A stretch of DNA of 44,379 nt, from NCBI GenBank assembly GCA_031275485.1, contig JAISOS010000040.1, positions 1-44,379 on the forward strand, read 5' to 3'. This document shows positions 32,194-41,002 of the stretch, piece by piece. The DNA is from Clostridiales bacterium (GTDB taxonomy: Bacteria > Bacillota > Clostridia > Christensenellales > JAISNN01). Position 1 is the first letter of the stretch. The number at the start of each line of letters is the position of its first letter. A program made the translations under genes and the position numbers. The notes below the pieces were generated by a model. The model was not told where the DNA came from. It was given only the letters and a program-made list of their open reading frames with translations, and made no database searches.

Positions 32194-32539
32194 GGACACG
32201 GCTGAACGGTATTTAACCGCGAGGGAAACGTTTCGTCAATTTTGACGCGAAAACCGCGAAAGCCGCGAAAATCGCAAAAAAACCCGCGCCGTTTAATTTT
32301 TAACGTTGTTTTTGTTGCCATATTTTCGCCTTTGTGATATACTTTAATGCGTTATATATTCGGCGTGCTTTGATACGCTTAATTTGCCCTTAACTATATA
32401 ATTTTATTCCTTTTACAAGCGATATGTTACGGTTGCGGACGCGATACTTTGCCGAAATATATCACGGTACCGTAAAGCTTAACGGGTGTGAAGCGAATGT
32501 CGCGTATTATAGCCGTTGTTAAATATAAATAAAGACGCA
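32194..32539. other. Central murG-pgk spacer
   Basis: About 345 bp. TTGTTG (32312-32317) and TGATAT (32335-32340) with 17-bp spacing are a weak promoter candidate on the plus strand. No gene or known RNA was recognised. Confidence 0.3.
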
Positions 32540-32690
32540 ATCCGCGCGCCGCATTTTTCGAGGCGGACGGCAAAAAAAACCGTTTTTTCGTATTATCCGA
32601 ATTCCGAAATACGGAAAAGAACCTTTTCGTACCTTACGGCAAAAAATTCGACGGTTGTCTTCGCGCAATTCAAATTATCCGACAAATCAA
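32540..32690 (-). repeat. Family-2 element, copy D
   Basis: Reverse orientation relative to copy A. GAATTTTTTGCCGTAAGG, GGTTCTTTTCCGTAT, the centre ATTCGGATAATACG and AAAAAACGGTTTTTT align to the other copies. It ends about 35 bp before the pgk start. Confidence 0.6.
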
Positions 32691-32725
32691 TTCAATATAA
32701 TTAAACATGAACAGGAGTGTGTTTT

Positions 32726-33913
32726 ATGAACAAAAAAACCGTTAAAGACGTAAACGTAAAGGGAAAGACCGTTTTGGTAAGAGTCGATTTCAACGTACCG
32801 ATAAAAGACGGCGTAATCACGGACGCCACCCGAATAGAGGGAGCAGTTCCGACGATTCGATATCTCTCGAATAACGGAGCGAGGGTCGTGCTTTGCTCGC
32901 ATCTCGGGAGACCGAAGGGCGAATTCAATCCGAAATATACTTTGAAGCCCGCCGCCGAAAAGCTGAGCGAATATCTGGGCAAAAAAGTCGGGTTCGCCGC
33001 CGACGTTATAGGCGCGGAGGCGAAAGCCGCGAAGGCGGCTTTGAAGGACGGCGACATAGTTCTTCTTGAGAACCTGCGTTTCCACAAAGAGGAGGAGGCG
33101 AACGACAAGGATTTCTGCAAGGCGCTCTCGGAGGGTATAGACATGTATGTCAACGATGCTTTCGGCACCGCGCACCGGGCTCACGCGTCTACGGCGGGGG
33201 TGTCGCAGTACGGCTTTGTAAAGACCGCCGTCGCGGGTTTTTTGATTGAAAAGGAATTGGCTGTCATGGGGGGCGCGCTCGAGACTCCTAAGCGTCCTTT
33301 CGTCGCGATTTTGGGCGGCGCGAAGGTTTCCGACAAAATAGGTGTCATAAACAACCTTTTGGAAAAGGTGGACGCGCTGATAATCGGCGGCGCGATGGCG
33401 TACACCTTTATGAAAGCGCAGGGCAGGAGCGTGGGTTCGTCGCTTTGTGAAAACGACAAAATAGAGCTTGCGGCCGAGCTTATCAAAAAGGCGGAAATCA
33501 AAAAAGTCAAATTTCTGCTTCCCGTCGATAACAAAATCGCCGACGCTTTCGCGAACGACGCTAACCAAAAAATCGCCGAAGGCAATATCCCCGACGGCTG
33601 GCAGGGCTTGGACATAGGACCGAAAAGCGTAAAGCTTTTTTCCGACGCTATAAAGGACGCGAAAACCGTGATTTGGAACGGACCGATGGGCGTTTTCGAG
33701 TTCGAGAACTTCGCGGCGGGCACAAAGGCGGTCGCGGAGGCGCTGAGCAAGACCGACGCGGTTACGATTATAGGCGGCGGAGACAGCGCGGCGGCGGTTA
33801 CGCAGCTGGGGTATGCGGGCAAGATGACGCATATCTCGACGGGCGGCGGCGCGAGTCTGGAGTTTCTGGAAGGGCTGGAACTGCCGGGCGTGGCTTGTCT
33901 TAACGACAAGTAG
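32726..33913 (+). CDS. pgk: Phosphoglycerate kinase
   Basis: This 395-residue glycolytic enzyme transfers phosphate from 1,3-bisphosphoglycerate to ADP. It shows [14 protein letters not shown] at residues 16-29, [49 protein letters not shown] and the C-terminal nucleotide loop GGGDSAAAV. Length is standard. CAGGAG lies 8 nt before the ATG at 32726. TATAAT at 32696-32701 is a possible -10 box without a good -35. It starts a glycolysis group with tpiA and gpmI on the same strand; gapA and eno are absent. Its 3' end has been copied into the downstream spacer. Confidence 0.97.
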   Translation: MNKKTVKDVNVKGKTVLVRVDFNVPIKDGVITDATRIEGAVPTIRYLSNNGARVVLCSHLGRPKGEFNPKYTLKPAAEKLSEYLGKKVGFAADVIGAEAKAAKAALKDGDIVLLENLRFHKEEEANDKDFCKALSEGIDMYVNDAFGTAHRAHASTAGVSQYGFVKTAVAGFLIEKELAVMGGALETPKRPFVAILGGAKVSDKIGVINNLLEKVDALIIGGAMAYTFMKAQGRSVGSSLCENDKIELAAELIKKAEIKKVKFLLPVDNKIADAFANDANQKIAEGNIPDGWQGLDIGPKSVKLFSDAIKDAKTVIWNGPMGVFEFENFAAGTKAVAEALSKTDAVTIIGGGDSAAAVTQLGYAGKMTHISTGGGASLEFLEGLELPGVACLNDK

Positions 33914-33935
33914 AATATCAAGAATCAAGAAGACA

Positions 33936-33999
33936 TTAAAGTTTTTTGGAGATGGGCGCGGGAGGAACCTTTTTGTTCGCAAAAGGTTCCTTTCCGAAT
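33936..33999 (+). repeat. Family-1 element directly after pgk
   Basis: AAAGTTTTTTGGAGATGGGC, then GCGGGAGGAACCTTTTTG and CGCAAAAGGTTCCTTTCCG. It is the main exception to the polarity rule because its flank, not its hairpin, faces the adjacent gene end. This unit is the left member of a tandem duplication. Confidence 0.85.
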
Positions 34000-34041
34000 A
34001 GGTCTTTAGGAAATTAGAATTTTTTGAACAATGAACTAGAC

Positions 34042-34110
34042 GGCGGCGCGGGTGCGGAATTTCCGGAAGGACCGGAATTGCCGGGCGCCGCTTGCCTGAA
34101 CGACAAGTAA
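34042..34110 (+). pseudogene. pgk: Duplicated 3' end of pgk
   Basis: These 69 bp read GGAGAEFPEGPELPGAACLN plus DK and a TAA stop, against [20 protein letters not shown] plus NDK at the true pgk C-terminus. The following AATATCAAGAAGACATTAGA also repeats the sequence after pgk. It is a decayed tandem copy of the gene end together with the adjacent family-1 element, with no start codon or function. Confidence 0.88.
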
Positions 34111-34129
34111 AATATCAAGAAGACATTAG

Positions 34130-34188
34130 AGTTTTTGGATAGGGGCGCGGGGGGAACCTTTTTGTTTGCAAAAGGTTTCCCCCGCGTA
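34130..34188 (+). repeat. Family-1 element upstream of tpiA
   Basis: AGAGTTTTTGGATAGGGGC, then GCGGGGGGAACCTTTTTG-TTTG-CAAAAGGTTTCCCCCGC. It is the right member of the pgk-end tandem duplication and ends about 35 bp before tpiA. Confidence 0.88.
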
Positions 34189-34220
34189 AACTTAAAAAAA
34201 TTTAAAAAGGAGTTTATCTA

Positions 34221-34976
34221 ATGAGCAGATTACCTATTATTGCGGGCAACTGGAAAATGAACAATACCGTCAAGGAAACGAAGGCGCTTTTGACCGAATT
34301 GCTGCCTCTTGTGAAAGACGCGGCGTGCGAGATCGTGATTTGCGTTCCTTACACCTCTATCGCGGCGGCGAAAAAGCTGATGCGGGGGACGAACGTCAAG
34401 CTCGGCGCGGAAAACGTCCATTGGGCGGAGAAGGGCGCGTTTACGGGCGAGATTTCGGCGGATATGCTGAAAGAATTGAAAGTGGCTTACGTCATAATCG
34501 GGCACAGCGAAAGACGGCAGTATTTCGGCGAAACGGACGAAACCGTAAATAAACGCGTCAAGGCGGCGCTCAGCCGCAAATTGAAGCCGATTATTTGCGT
34601 GGGCGAAACGCTCGCGGAAAGGGAGAGCGGCAGAACCGACGAGGTCGTAATCGGACAGACTAAGGGCGCGTTCGACGGAATCGCGAAAAGAGAGCTTAAA
34701 AATATCGTCATAGCCTACGAACCCGTCTGGGCTATCGGCACGGGCAGAACGGCGACGGCGGACGACGCGGACAACACGATCGCGGTCATCAGAAAGGCGG
34801 TAAAAAAGCTGTACGGGAGCGCGGCTGCGGAGGATATCAGAATTCAGTACGGCGGCTCGATGAACGCGAAAAACGCGGACGAGCTTATGGCGAAGCCGAA
34901 TATAGACGGCGGGCTTATCGGCGGTGCGAGTCTGAAAGCCGTGGATTTCGCAAAGATAGTTTCGGCCGCGAAATAG
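34221..34976 (+). CDS. tpiA: Triosephosphate isomerase
   Basis: This 251-residue TIM-barrel enzyme interconverts glyceraldehyde 3-phosphate and dihydroxyacetone phosphate. Catalytic residues are visible: N10 and K12 in GNWKMN, H95 in IIGHSERR, and E167 in YEPVWAIGTG. The phosphate loop is IQYGGSMNAKN with GGLIGGASL at the end. Length is normal. AAAAAGGAGTTTATCTA precedes the ATG. It lies between pgk and gpmI, as in many Firmicutes glycolytic clusters, but with 307 bp of element-filled spacer before it. Confidence 0.97.
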   Translation: MSRLPIIAGNWKMNNTVKETKALLTELLPLVKDAACEIVICVPYTSIAAAKKLMRGTNVKLGAENVHWAEKGAFTGEISADMLKELKVAYVIIGHSERRQYFGETDETVNKRVKAALSRKLKPIICVGETLAERESGRTDEVVIGQTKGAFDGIAKRELKNIVIAYEPVWAIGTGRTATADDADNTIAVIRKAVKKLYGSAAAEDIRIQYGGSMNAKNADELMAKPNIDGGLIGGASLKAVDFAKIVSAAK

Positions 34977-35222
34977 CGTATTATGCACGGCGGAAAAAGC
35001 GGGTATTTTACGGTGAGAAATATTTTACGGCGAAAAGACGGGGGTATTATACGGCGGAAAAACGCGGGTAAAATACTTTGAAAAACGGAGCGCCGCGCCG
35101 AAGAAAACTCCCGGTTGTTTTATGGAAAAAACGGGATGCGATACCGACGGAATAGTCGCTTTGCGGAATGTTTCCGCGTACGGGGCACGGCGTTTAAATT
35201 CGGAAAAAAGGGGAAATATATT

Positions 35223-36761
35223 ATGAAAAAAATTACGGCATTGTTGATTTTGGACGGGCTCGGCTATACGAAAGACGTTCGCGGAAACGCCGTCCGCGAG
35301 AGCGGTATCCCGTTTATTTCCGCTTTAAAAAGAGAATATCCCCACACCTATATAAAATGCGGCGGCGAGGCGGTGGGACTGCCGAAGGGGCAGATGGGCA
35401 ACAGCGAGGTAGGGCATACGAATATCGGCGCGGGCAGAATCGTGTTTCAGGAACTGGTAAAGATTTCCCTAGCGATAGAGAACGGCGAATTTTTTAAAAA
35501 CGCCGAGATTAAAGCCGCCTTAACCGCCGCGAAAAACGGAGGCAAAAATCTCCACCTTATGGGTCTGCTCAGCGACGGCGGAGTGCACAGCCATATGGAA
35601 CATTTGTTCGCGCTTTTGAAATTCGCGAAAAGAGAGGGCGTGAAAAACGCGTTCGTGCATTGCTTTTTGGACGGGCGCGACGTGCCGCCGAGTTCGGGCA
35701 GAGAGTATATCGTCAAGCTTGAAAATTTTCTTAAAGAGATAAATTACGGCAAAATCGCCTCGGTCATGGGCAGGTATTACGCTATGGATAGGGACAACCG
35801 CTGGGAGCGCGTCGAAAAAGCCTACAAGGCTATCGCGGACGGTGACGGATTGTTCACCGAAACGGCGGAAAACGCGGTCGCTTTGGGAACCGCTACGGAC
35901 GAATTCGTCGTGCCCGCCGTAATCGTCGGAGACGGCGCGCCCGTAGGGAAGGTGGAGTCCGGCGACATCGTGATATTCTATAATTTCCGTCCCGACAGAG
36001 CGCGCGAGCTTACGCGGGCGTTCGCCGAAAAGGATTTTCCGGGATTTGTCAGGGCGCGGGGATATTTGGGCGTGAAATACGTCTGTTTCACGCAGTACGA
36101 TGCGAGATTTTACGAGTTTGAAAATTTATCCGTCGCCTTTAAGCCGCAGAGTATGTCAAACCTTTTGGGGCAGGTCGTGAGCCGGAACGGGCTTACTCAG
36201 CTCCGTATCGCGGAGACCGAAAAGTATGCGCACGTAACCTTCTTTTTTAACGGCGGGGTCGAGGAACCGTTCGCGGGGCAGGACAACGTTTTAATTCCGT
36301 CGCCCAAGGTCGAGACCTACGACTTAAAGCCCGAAATGAGCGCATACGAGGTCGCTGACAAGGCGGCGGGTCTTATCGATTCGGGAAAGTACGATTTTAT
36401 GGTGCTGAATTTCGCCAATTGCGATATGGTCGGGCATACGGGGGTGATGAGCGCGGCGGTCGCCGCCGTTACGGCGGTCGATAAATGCGCGGAGAAGGTT
36501 GTGAACGCGGTTTTGAAAAACGGCGGGCAAGCGATAATCACGGCGGACCACGGCAACGCAGAACAGATGTACGACGAGAACGGGGAGCCGTATACGGCGC
36601 ACACGGTATTTAATCCCGTGCCGCTGATTGTCGTCGGCGTGAACAAAAATATTAAGCTTCGCGGCGACGGTACGCTCGCCGACGTCGCGCCTACGCTTTT
36701 GGAGATGATGGGCATAGAGCAGCCTGCGGAAATGACGGGAAAAACGTTATTTGAAAAATAA
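35223..36761 (+). CDS. gpmI: 2,3-bisphosphoglycerate-independent phosphoglycerate mutase
   Basis: This 512-residue manganese enzyme of the alkaline phosphatase superfamily converts 3- to 2-phosphoglycerate. It has LLILDGLGY at the start (metal aspartate), MGNSEVGHTNIGAGR with the phosphoserine at about S61, DGRDVPPSSG, GRYYAMDRDNRWER, and the metal ligands in NFANCDMVGHTG and ITADHGNAEQM. Length is standard (about 510). The ATG at 35223 follows AAAAGGGGAAATATATT; an upstream frame to 35115 is basic and not conserved. In spore formers this enzyme is pH-sensitive and important during sporulation, which fits the genome. Confidence 0.97.
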   Translation: MKKITALLILDGLGYTKDVRGNAVRESGIPFISALKREYPHTYIKCGGEAVGLPKGQMGNSEVGHTNIGAGRIVFQELVKISLAIENGEFFKNAEIKAALTAAKNGGKNLHLMGLLSDGGVHSHMEHLFALLKFAKREGVKNAFVHCFLDGRDVPPSSGREYIVKLENFLKEINYGKIASVMGRYYAMDRDNRWERVEKAYKAIADGDGLFTETAENAVALGTATDEFVVPAVIVGDGAPVGKVESGDIVIFYNFRPDRARELTRAFAEKDFPGFVRARGYLGVKYVCFTQYDARFYEFENLSVAFKPQSMSNLLGQVVSRNGLTQLRIAETEKYAHVTFFFNGGVEEPFAGQDNVLIPSPKVETYDLKPEMSAYEVADKAAGLIDSGKYDFMVLNFANCDMVGHTGVMSAAVAAVTAVDKCAEKVVNAVLKNGGQAIITADHGNAEQMYDENGEPYTAHTVFNPVPLIVVGVNKNIKLRGDGTLADVAPTLLEMMGIEQPAEMTGKTLFEK

Positions 36762-36789
36762 AAAAAGCGGATTTTTTTATTTTAAAAAT

Positions 36790-36835
36790 TTTTGCGTGGA
36801 ATGAACAAAAGGTCCCCCCCGCGTCACTTTCCCAA
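36790..36835 (-). repeat. Decayed family-1 element after gpmI
   Basis: GAACAAAAGGTCCCCCCCGC and then GTCACTTTCCCAAAACCTCGG keep the right arm and the flank; the left arm is lost. It begins about 30 bp after gpmI. Confidence 0.6.
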
Positions 36836-37177
36836 AACCTCGGTATTTTTATGCTTGCGTAAATAGGCATTGTGAGAGTAAAGTGAAAGCCTTTGGAAAA
36901 CGGGGTTGAAAACCGTTGAAAAAATGCGACGGGAAACCGTTGAAAAAGCGGTTTAAAATGTGAGAAAACGAGGTCGAAAGCGCAGAACACAGGATAAAAA
37001 CCGCTAAAAATGAGGTGAAAATTACTGAAAACGCGGCTTAGAAACGCAAAAAATATGTTTTCACATTGTGAAAACGCGGGAAAAACGGCGAAACGACAAG
37101 GTCGAGAACCGCCGAAAACGCGCTTTTGTATTGCGTAAAGCGTAGCTCGTTACGTTGAAGGATAAAAACGAAATAAA
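36836..37177. other. Low-complexity spacer before trmL
   Basis: About 340 bp of A-rich repeats with units such as TTGAAAAACGG, GTGAAAATT and GAAAACGCGG every 15-30 bp. No gene or clear promoter was recognised. Confidence 0.45.
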
Positions 37178-37684
37178 ATGCGGTACGATACAAATATAAT
37201 TAATATAGTTCTGTACGAACCGGAAATTCCGCAGAATACGGGAAATATCGTGCGTACCGCCGTTGCGACGGGCGGCGCGGTGCATCTTATAAAGCCGCTC
37301 GGTTTCGAGATTTCCGACAAACGTTTAAAGCGCGCGGGTTTGGACTACTGGAAAGACGCGAAAATCTTTCTTTACGAGGATTTCGCCGATTTTAAGTCGA
37401 AAAATCACGGACGCTGTTTTTTTGCGTCCACAAAGGCGGCGAAGCGCTACGACGCGGTTAGATACGAGAACGGCGATTGTATTATATTCGGTCCCGAATC
37501 ACGGGGCTTAGACGAGAAATTGCTACGGGAGAACTACGCCGCCGCCGTCCGCATACCTATGGTTAAAAATAACCGCTCGCTCAATCTTAGCAACAGCGTC
37601 GCCGTCATCGTCTACGAGGCGCTGAGACAATGGAATTTTTTGGGGCTGGAAACGGAGAGCGGTTTTTTTAAGAAGGATTTTTAA
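37178..37684 (+). CDS. trmL: tRNA (cytidine/uridine-2'-O)-methyltransferase TrmL
   Basis: This 168-residue SPOUT-class enzyme methylates the ribose of wobble base 34 in leucine tRNAs using S-adenosylmethionine. The three family motifs are LYEPEIPQNTGNIVRTA near residues 12-28, IIFGPESRGL near 102-111, and RSLNLSNSVAVIVYEALRQ near 133-151, which forms the trefoil knot. Length (about 155-165) is normal. The ATG at 37178 follows GAAGGATAAAAACG, a weak ribosome site. It is isolated from other tRNA-modification genes; a family-1 hairpin follows directly. Confidence 0.94.
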   Translation: MRYDTNIINIVLYEPEIPQNTGNIVRTAVATGGAVHLIKPLGFEISDKRLKRAGLDYWKDAKIFLYEDFADFKSKNHGRCFFASTKAAKRYDAVRYENGDCIIFGPESRGLDEKLLRENYAAAVRIPMVKNNRSLNLSNSVAVIVYEALRQWNFLGLETESGFFKKDF

Positions 37685-37687
37685 AAG

Positions 37688-37752
37688 ATACGCGGCGGAA
37701 ACCCTTTGTTTACAAAAAGTTTCCGCCCGCGTTCCTTTCAAAAAATTTCAAA
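37688..37752 (-). repeat. Family-1 element after trmL
   Basis: CGCGGCGGAAACCCTTTG-TTTA-CAAAAAGTTTCCGCCCGCG, then TTCCTTTCAAAAAATTTC. It begins within a few bases of the trmL stop. Confidence 0.82.
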
Positions 37753-38164
37753 TTTTAACGATTTTGTTTAAAATGCGGCGCGAATAAACGGGTCTTTCTT
37801 GTGAAAAATCAGGTTTTTGCCGTGTTCAAAAGGGCAGGTTTCGCCGCGTTCTAGTTTAAAGGAGGCGGCGAATAAGGGAATAAGGCGAGATTTTCTTTCA
37901 AACAGGGGAATTTTTGCCGCGAACGGTACTGCGGTTAGTTCGATATACGCGCGCCGAAAAAGTCCTCCGGTCGGATTTGTGGATAAAACGCCGTGAAAAA
38001 TTCGGAGTAAAGATCCGAAAAATCAAAAAAGTTGAAAAATACGCCAGAAATCGCTTGACATAGACGACGACGTATAATAGAAAAGCTCTATTAATAGGGG
38101 AATAATTGGGGAAATATCCTTATCGCAACCCCGCCTTAAAAAAAGAAACGACAGGAAAAAAACT
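37753..38164. other. Spacer before rnhB with odd promoter-like boxes
   Basis: No gene seen. TTGACA at 38055-38060 and TATAAT at 38073-38078 are perfect boxes but only 12 bp apart, too close for a standard sigma-A promoter. CTATTAATAG at 38087-38096 is a perfect 10-bp palindrome just downstream. Confidence 0.45.
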
Positions 38165-38899
38165 ATGAGAGATAATGCGGATTTGGTGGCGTTTGACAGG
38201 GAATATCTGAAAAGGGCGCGCGAATTAATTTTTTGCGGCATAGACAAGTCGGAGCGCGAATTGTCAATGGACGGCATAGACGGGGCGGAGCGCGGGTCAA
38301 GATTGCGCGTCGGCGGGGACGAAGTCGGGTGCGGGTTATTAGTCGGCGGTATGGACGAGGCGGGGCGCGGACCTCTTGCGGGACCTGTGGCGTGCGCGGT
38401 TGCGGTGATGCCGTTGGACGACGGGCTTATTGTCGGCGGCGCGGACGACAGCAAGAAAATTCCCGAAAAAAAACGCGAAATACTCTATGAGGCGATTGTA
38501 AAAAACGCCCTTTATTACAATATTCAATTTGTTTGGCAGGACGAAATCGACGGGATAAATATACTTAACGCTACTAAAAAGGGTATGCGCGCCTGCTTCG
38601 ACGCGTTGCCCGTAAAGCCCGACATATTGTTGATAGACGCCGTTAATCTCGATATAGCGGGCGGCGTCGCCATAATAAAGGGCGACGCCAAAAGCTATAA
38701 TATCGCCTGTGCCTCGATACTCGCCAAGGTCGAAAGAGACCGCCTTATGCGCCGGTACGACGCGGAATATCCGGGTTACGGCTTCGCGAGGCATAAGGGC
38801 TACGGCGTAACCGCGCATTACGAGGCGATTGCGCGGCTCGGAATAACGCCGCTGCACAGAAAGACGTTTTTATCGGGATTTAAGAACCTTTTTTTATGA
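38165..38899 (+). CDS. rnhB: Ribonuclease HII with repeated active-site segment
   Basis: This 244-residue enzyme removes RNA from RNA-DNA hybrids and misincorporated ribonucleotides. The functional core begins GGMDEAGRGPLAGPVACAV (from residue 61; D64 and E65 catalytic), with ADDSKKIPEKKRE, DAVNLDI and IACASILAKVERDRLM containing further acidic and basic residues, and HKGYGVTAHYEAI. Before the core, residues 25-60 form three imperfect tandem copies of the same segment: GIDKSERELSMD, GIDGAERGSRLRV and GGDEVGCGLLV. The first follows the usual N-terminal helix ending LIFCG, exactly where the active-site motif should start. Upstream ribosome site is weak. Confidence 0.93.
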   Translation: MRDNADLVAFDREYLKRARELIFCGIDKSERELSMDGIDGAERGSRLRVGGDEVGCGLLVGGMDEAGRGPLAGPVACAVAVMPLDDGLIVGGADDSKKIPEKKREILYEAIVKNALYYNIQFVWQDEIDGINILNATKKGMRACFDALPVKPDILLIDAVNLDIAGGVAIIKGDAKSYNIACASILAKVERDRLMRRYDAEYPGYGFARHKGYGVTAHYEAIARLGITPLHRKTFLSGFKNLFL

Positions 38900-39249
38900 A
38901 TTGAAACGCGCGTCTTTCGCACCCTTGCGGGTTCTTTCGCGTCTTTCACCTTTGTTCCCCTTGTTAACGGTCTTGCCGTTAATTGCGGAAAACGTCTTTA
39001 AAACCGCAAAAGCCTTTCGCAAATCCGACGTCTTAACTCATGAAAACGGGTTTAAAAAAATAAAACGGCGCGAAACGGGAATAAAAACGCGTAACGATGA
39101 ATGCGGACGTGTCGGATCTGGTCTGAAAACGGCGCGTCGGCATACTAAGAGCTTTCGGAACAGACGCGGATAAGCCTTTTCGCCGAAAAGGCTTATCCGC
39201 CAAGGCTTTGACAAGGCGAAACGGGAATAAAAACGGGGAGAGATAAACG
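38900..39249. other. Spacer before the MFS gene
   Basis: About 350 bp. Contains a perfect 15-bp hairpin at 39166-39200 and two exact copies of GCGAAACGGGAATAAAAACG at about 39071 and 39217. No gene recognised. Confidence 0.45.
39166..39200. repeat. Perfect 15-bp hairpin related to family 1
   Basis: GCGGATAAGCCTTTT (39166-39180), CGCCG loop, AAAAGGCTTATCCGC (39186-39200). The GCCTTTT core matches family 1; the flank and G run are missing. Confidence 0.65.
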
Positions 39250-40638
39250 ATGAACGAACGGGACTTGCGCTCGGACAAAGCATCCGAAAAAACGGGCGGA
39301 ACGTTTGAGGAAACACACAAAGAGACGGGAGCGGAAAACGCCTCTTTTTCGGAATCGGACAATGCGTCCGAAGGAGCGGGAAAAATATCCGAAAAGATCG
39401 GCGGGTCTTCCGAAAAGGCGGGCGCGGGCGCGCGCGGGCGTCGGAACGCCGCGCTGTTTTTGGGCGGGCAGGGAGTGTCGATGTTAGGCTCTATGCTCGT
39501 GCATTACGCGATAATGTGGAATCTTACGTTGGAAACGCGGTCCGGCTCGGTGATGATGCTGTTCGCCGTCGCCGCGCTCCTTCCCATAGTTTTTATATCG
39601 CCGTTCGCGGGCGTTTGGGCGGACAGGTACAACAAAAAATATCTGATAAACATTTCGGATTCGTGCATAGCTGCGGTCACGCTTCTTATGTCCGCGCTGT
39701 TTTTTTTCGGGATACGCGATATTTGGCTCTTGTTCGCCTGCGCGGTCATGAGGAGTTTGGGTCAGGGCGTGCAGGCGCCGTCCGTCGGCGCGCTCCTCAC
39801 CGAAATCGCGCCCGTCGATAGACTAAAAAAGCTCAACGCCGCGAACGCGGGAATACAAGCGCTCTGCAGTTTTGCCGCGCCTATGCTGTCGGGCGTAATC
39901 CTCTCTTTTATGAGAATAGAGGCGGTTATGGCGCTAGACGTGGCGACCGCCGCGATAGGCGTAAGCGTGGTGTTTTTCTTTGTCAAAACGCCGAAAAAAA
40001 CGCCGAAAAAATCAGGCAAAGACGTCGCCGGATATTTCCGCGAGATGAAAGAGGGAGCTCTGTACGTCGTAAAACATAAGTTTTTACTCAAGTTTATGGC
40101 TTTCGCCCTGCTTTTCAACCTCATACTTTCGCCCGCCACTGTGCTTGTACCCCTTCAAGTCGCGCGCAACTTCGGCGCGGAGGTGTGGCGGCTGACGGTT
40201 ACCGAGAGCGCGTGGTCGGCGGGGATGGTATTGGGCGGCGTAATTTTAAGTATTTGGAAGGGCTTTAAAAATCATACGTTCTCGATTTCCGTCGCGGCGG
40301 CGGTGTTCGGAACGGGGCTTGTTTGGCTTGGAATCGTCCGTGATATGTGGATTTATGCCGCCGTAAACGCCGTTATGGGTCTGTCTGCGCCGATGTTCCA
40401 GACGGCGACGGTCACGTTGCTCCAAACTAAAACCGACGCGGAATATGTCGGGCGCGTGTTCGGCGTTTTCACGATGATATCGAGCGCGGCGATACCGCTC
40501 GGAATGGTGCTGTTCGGTCCGCTTGGCGATGCAATTTCTATAGATTATATCTTTATCGCGACGGGCGCGCTTATGCTATTGTCGGGACTGCTATTAAATT
40601 TCAGTAAAACTATGAGAAAAGCGGGAGAACCGATTTGA
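39250..40638 (+). CDS. MFS-type efflux transporter with repetitive N-terminal tail
   Basis: This 462-residue protein is a major facilitator superfamily member of the MFS_3/enterobactin- and macrolide-exporter-like group, with about 12 membrane helices. The conserved loop after helix 2 reads PFAGVWADRYNKK near residues 118-130, and LGQGVQAPSVGALL and EYVGRVFGVFTMISS are typical of this group. A hydrophilic tail of about 64 residues precedes the first helix; it contains loosely repeated SEKTGG, SEKIGG and SEKAGAG units and is absent from ordinary members. The substrate cannot be predicted. GGGGAGAGATAAACG precedes the ATG. No regulator is adjacent. Confidence 0.87.
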   Translation: MNERDLRSDKASEKTGGTFEETHKETGAENASFSESDNASEGAGKISEKIGGSSEKAGAGARGRRNAALFLGGQGVSMLGSMLVHYAIMWNLTLETRSGSVMMLFAVAALLPIVFISPFAGVWADRYNKKYLINISDSCIAAVTLLMSALFFFGIRDIWLLFACAVMRSLGQGVQAPSVGALLTEIAPVDRLKKLNAANAGIQALCSFAAPMLSGVILSFMRIEAVMALDVATAAIGVSVVFFFVKTPKKTPKKSGKDVAGYFREMKEGALYVVKHKFLLKFMAFALLFNLILSPATVLVPLQVARNFGAEVWRLTVTESAWSAGMVLGGVILSIWKGFKNHTFSISVAAAVFGTGLVWLGIVRDMWIYAAVNAVMGLSAPMFQTATVTLLQTKTDAEYVGRVFGVFTMISSAAIPLGMVLFGPLGDAISIDYIFIATGALMLLSGLLLNFSKTMRKAGEPI

Positions 40639-40670
40639 GTTTTTTAGGGGGAGGGGAAGCGATGTTTATA

Positions 40671-40735
40671 CGTGGGGAAACCTTTTGCGTGCAAAAGGTT
40701 TCCCCACGCGCGCCCTTTCCCAAAAAACTCCGTCT
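40671..40735 (-). repeat. Family-1 element after the MFS gene
   Basis: Perfect 18-bp arms at 40671-40688 and 40691-40708 (CGTGGGGAAACCTTTTGC and complement) followed by CGCCCTTTCCCAAAAAACTC and CG. It begins 32 bp after the stop. Confidence 0.9.
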
Positions 40736-40934
40736 TTATTATTATATTTATTACGCTTTCAAACGCGGCGTTGCCGGGCTTCGAACGCCGTTAAAAAAAA
40801 AGAACGGCGCGGACGGTAAAACCGTCCGCGTAAGCGTTGCGCTTTATAAACGGAAGCTGAATTCGGCGTAAATTTGGCGTCGATTAAAATCGCAATTTTC
40901 AAATAAAAATTATCCGACGGGAGCGTGAACGAGG

Positions 40935-40963
40935 TTGACATTTACGCTTTTTTCTTTTATAAT
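40935..40963 (+). promoter_or_regulatory. Consensus sigma-A promoter for bioY
   Basis: TTGACA at 40935-40940 and TATAAT at 40958-40963 are separated by exactly 17 bp. This is the only perfect consensus promoter I found in the window. Transcription would start near 40970, about 33 nt before the bioY start. No BirA-type operator was recognised. Confidence 0.8.
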
Positions 40964-41002
40964 CTAAGTTATGAATACTGATACGGATACGGAGTTATGA
41001 AT

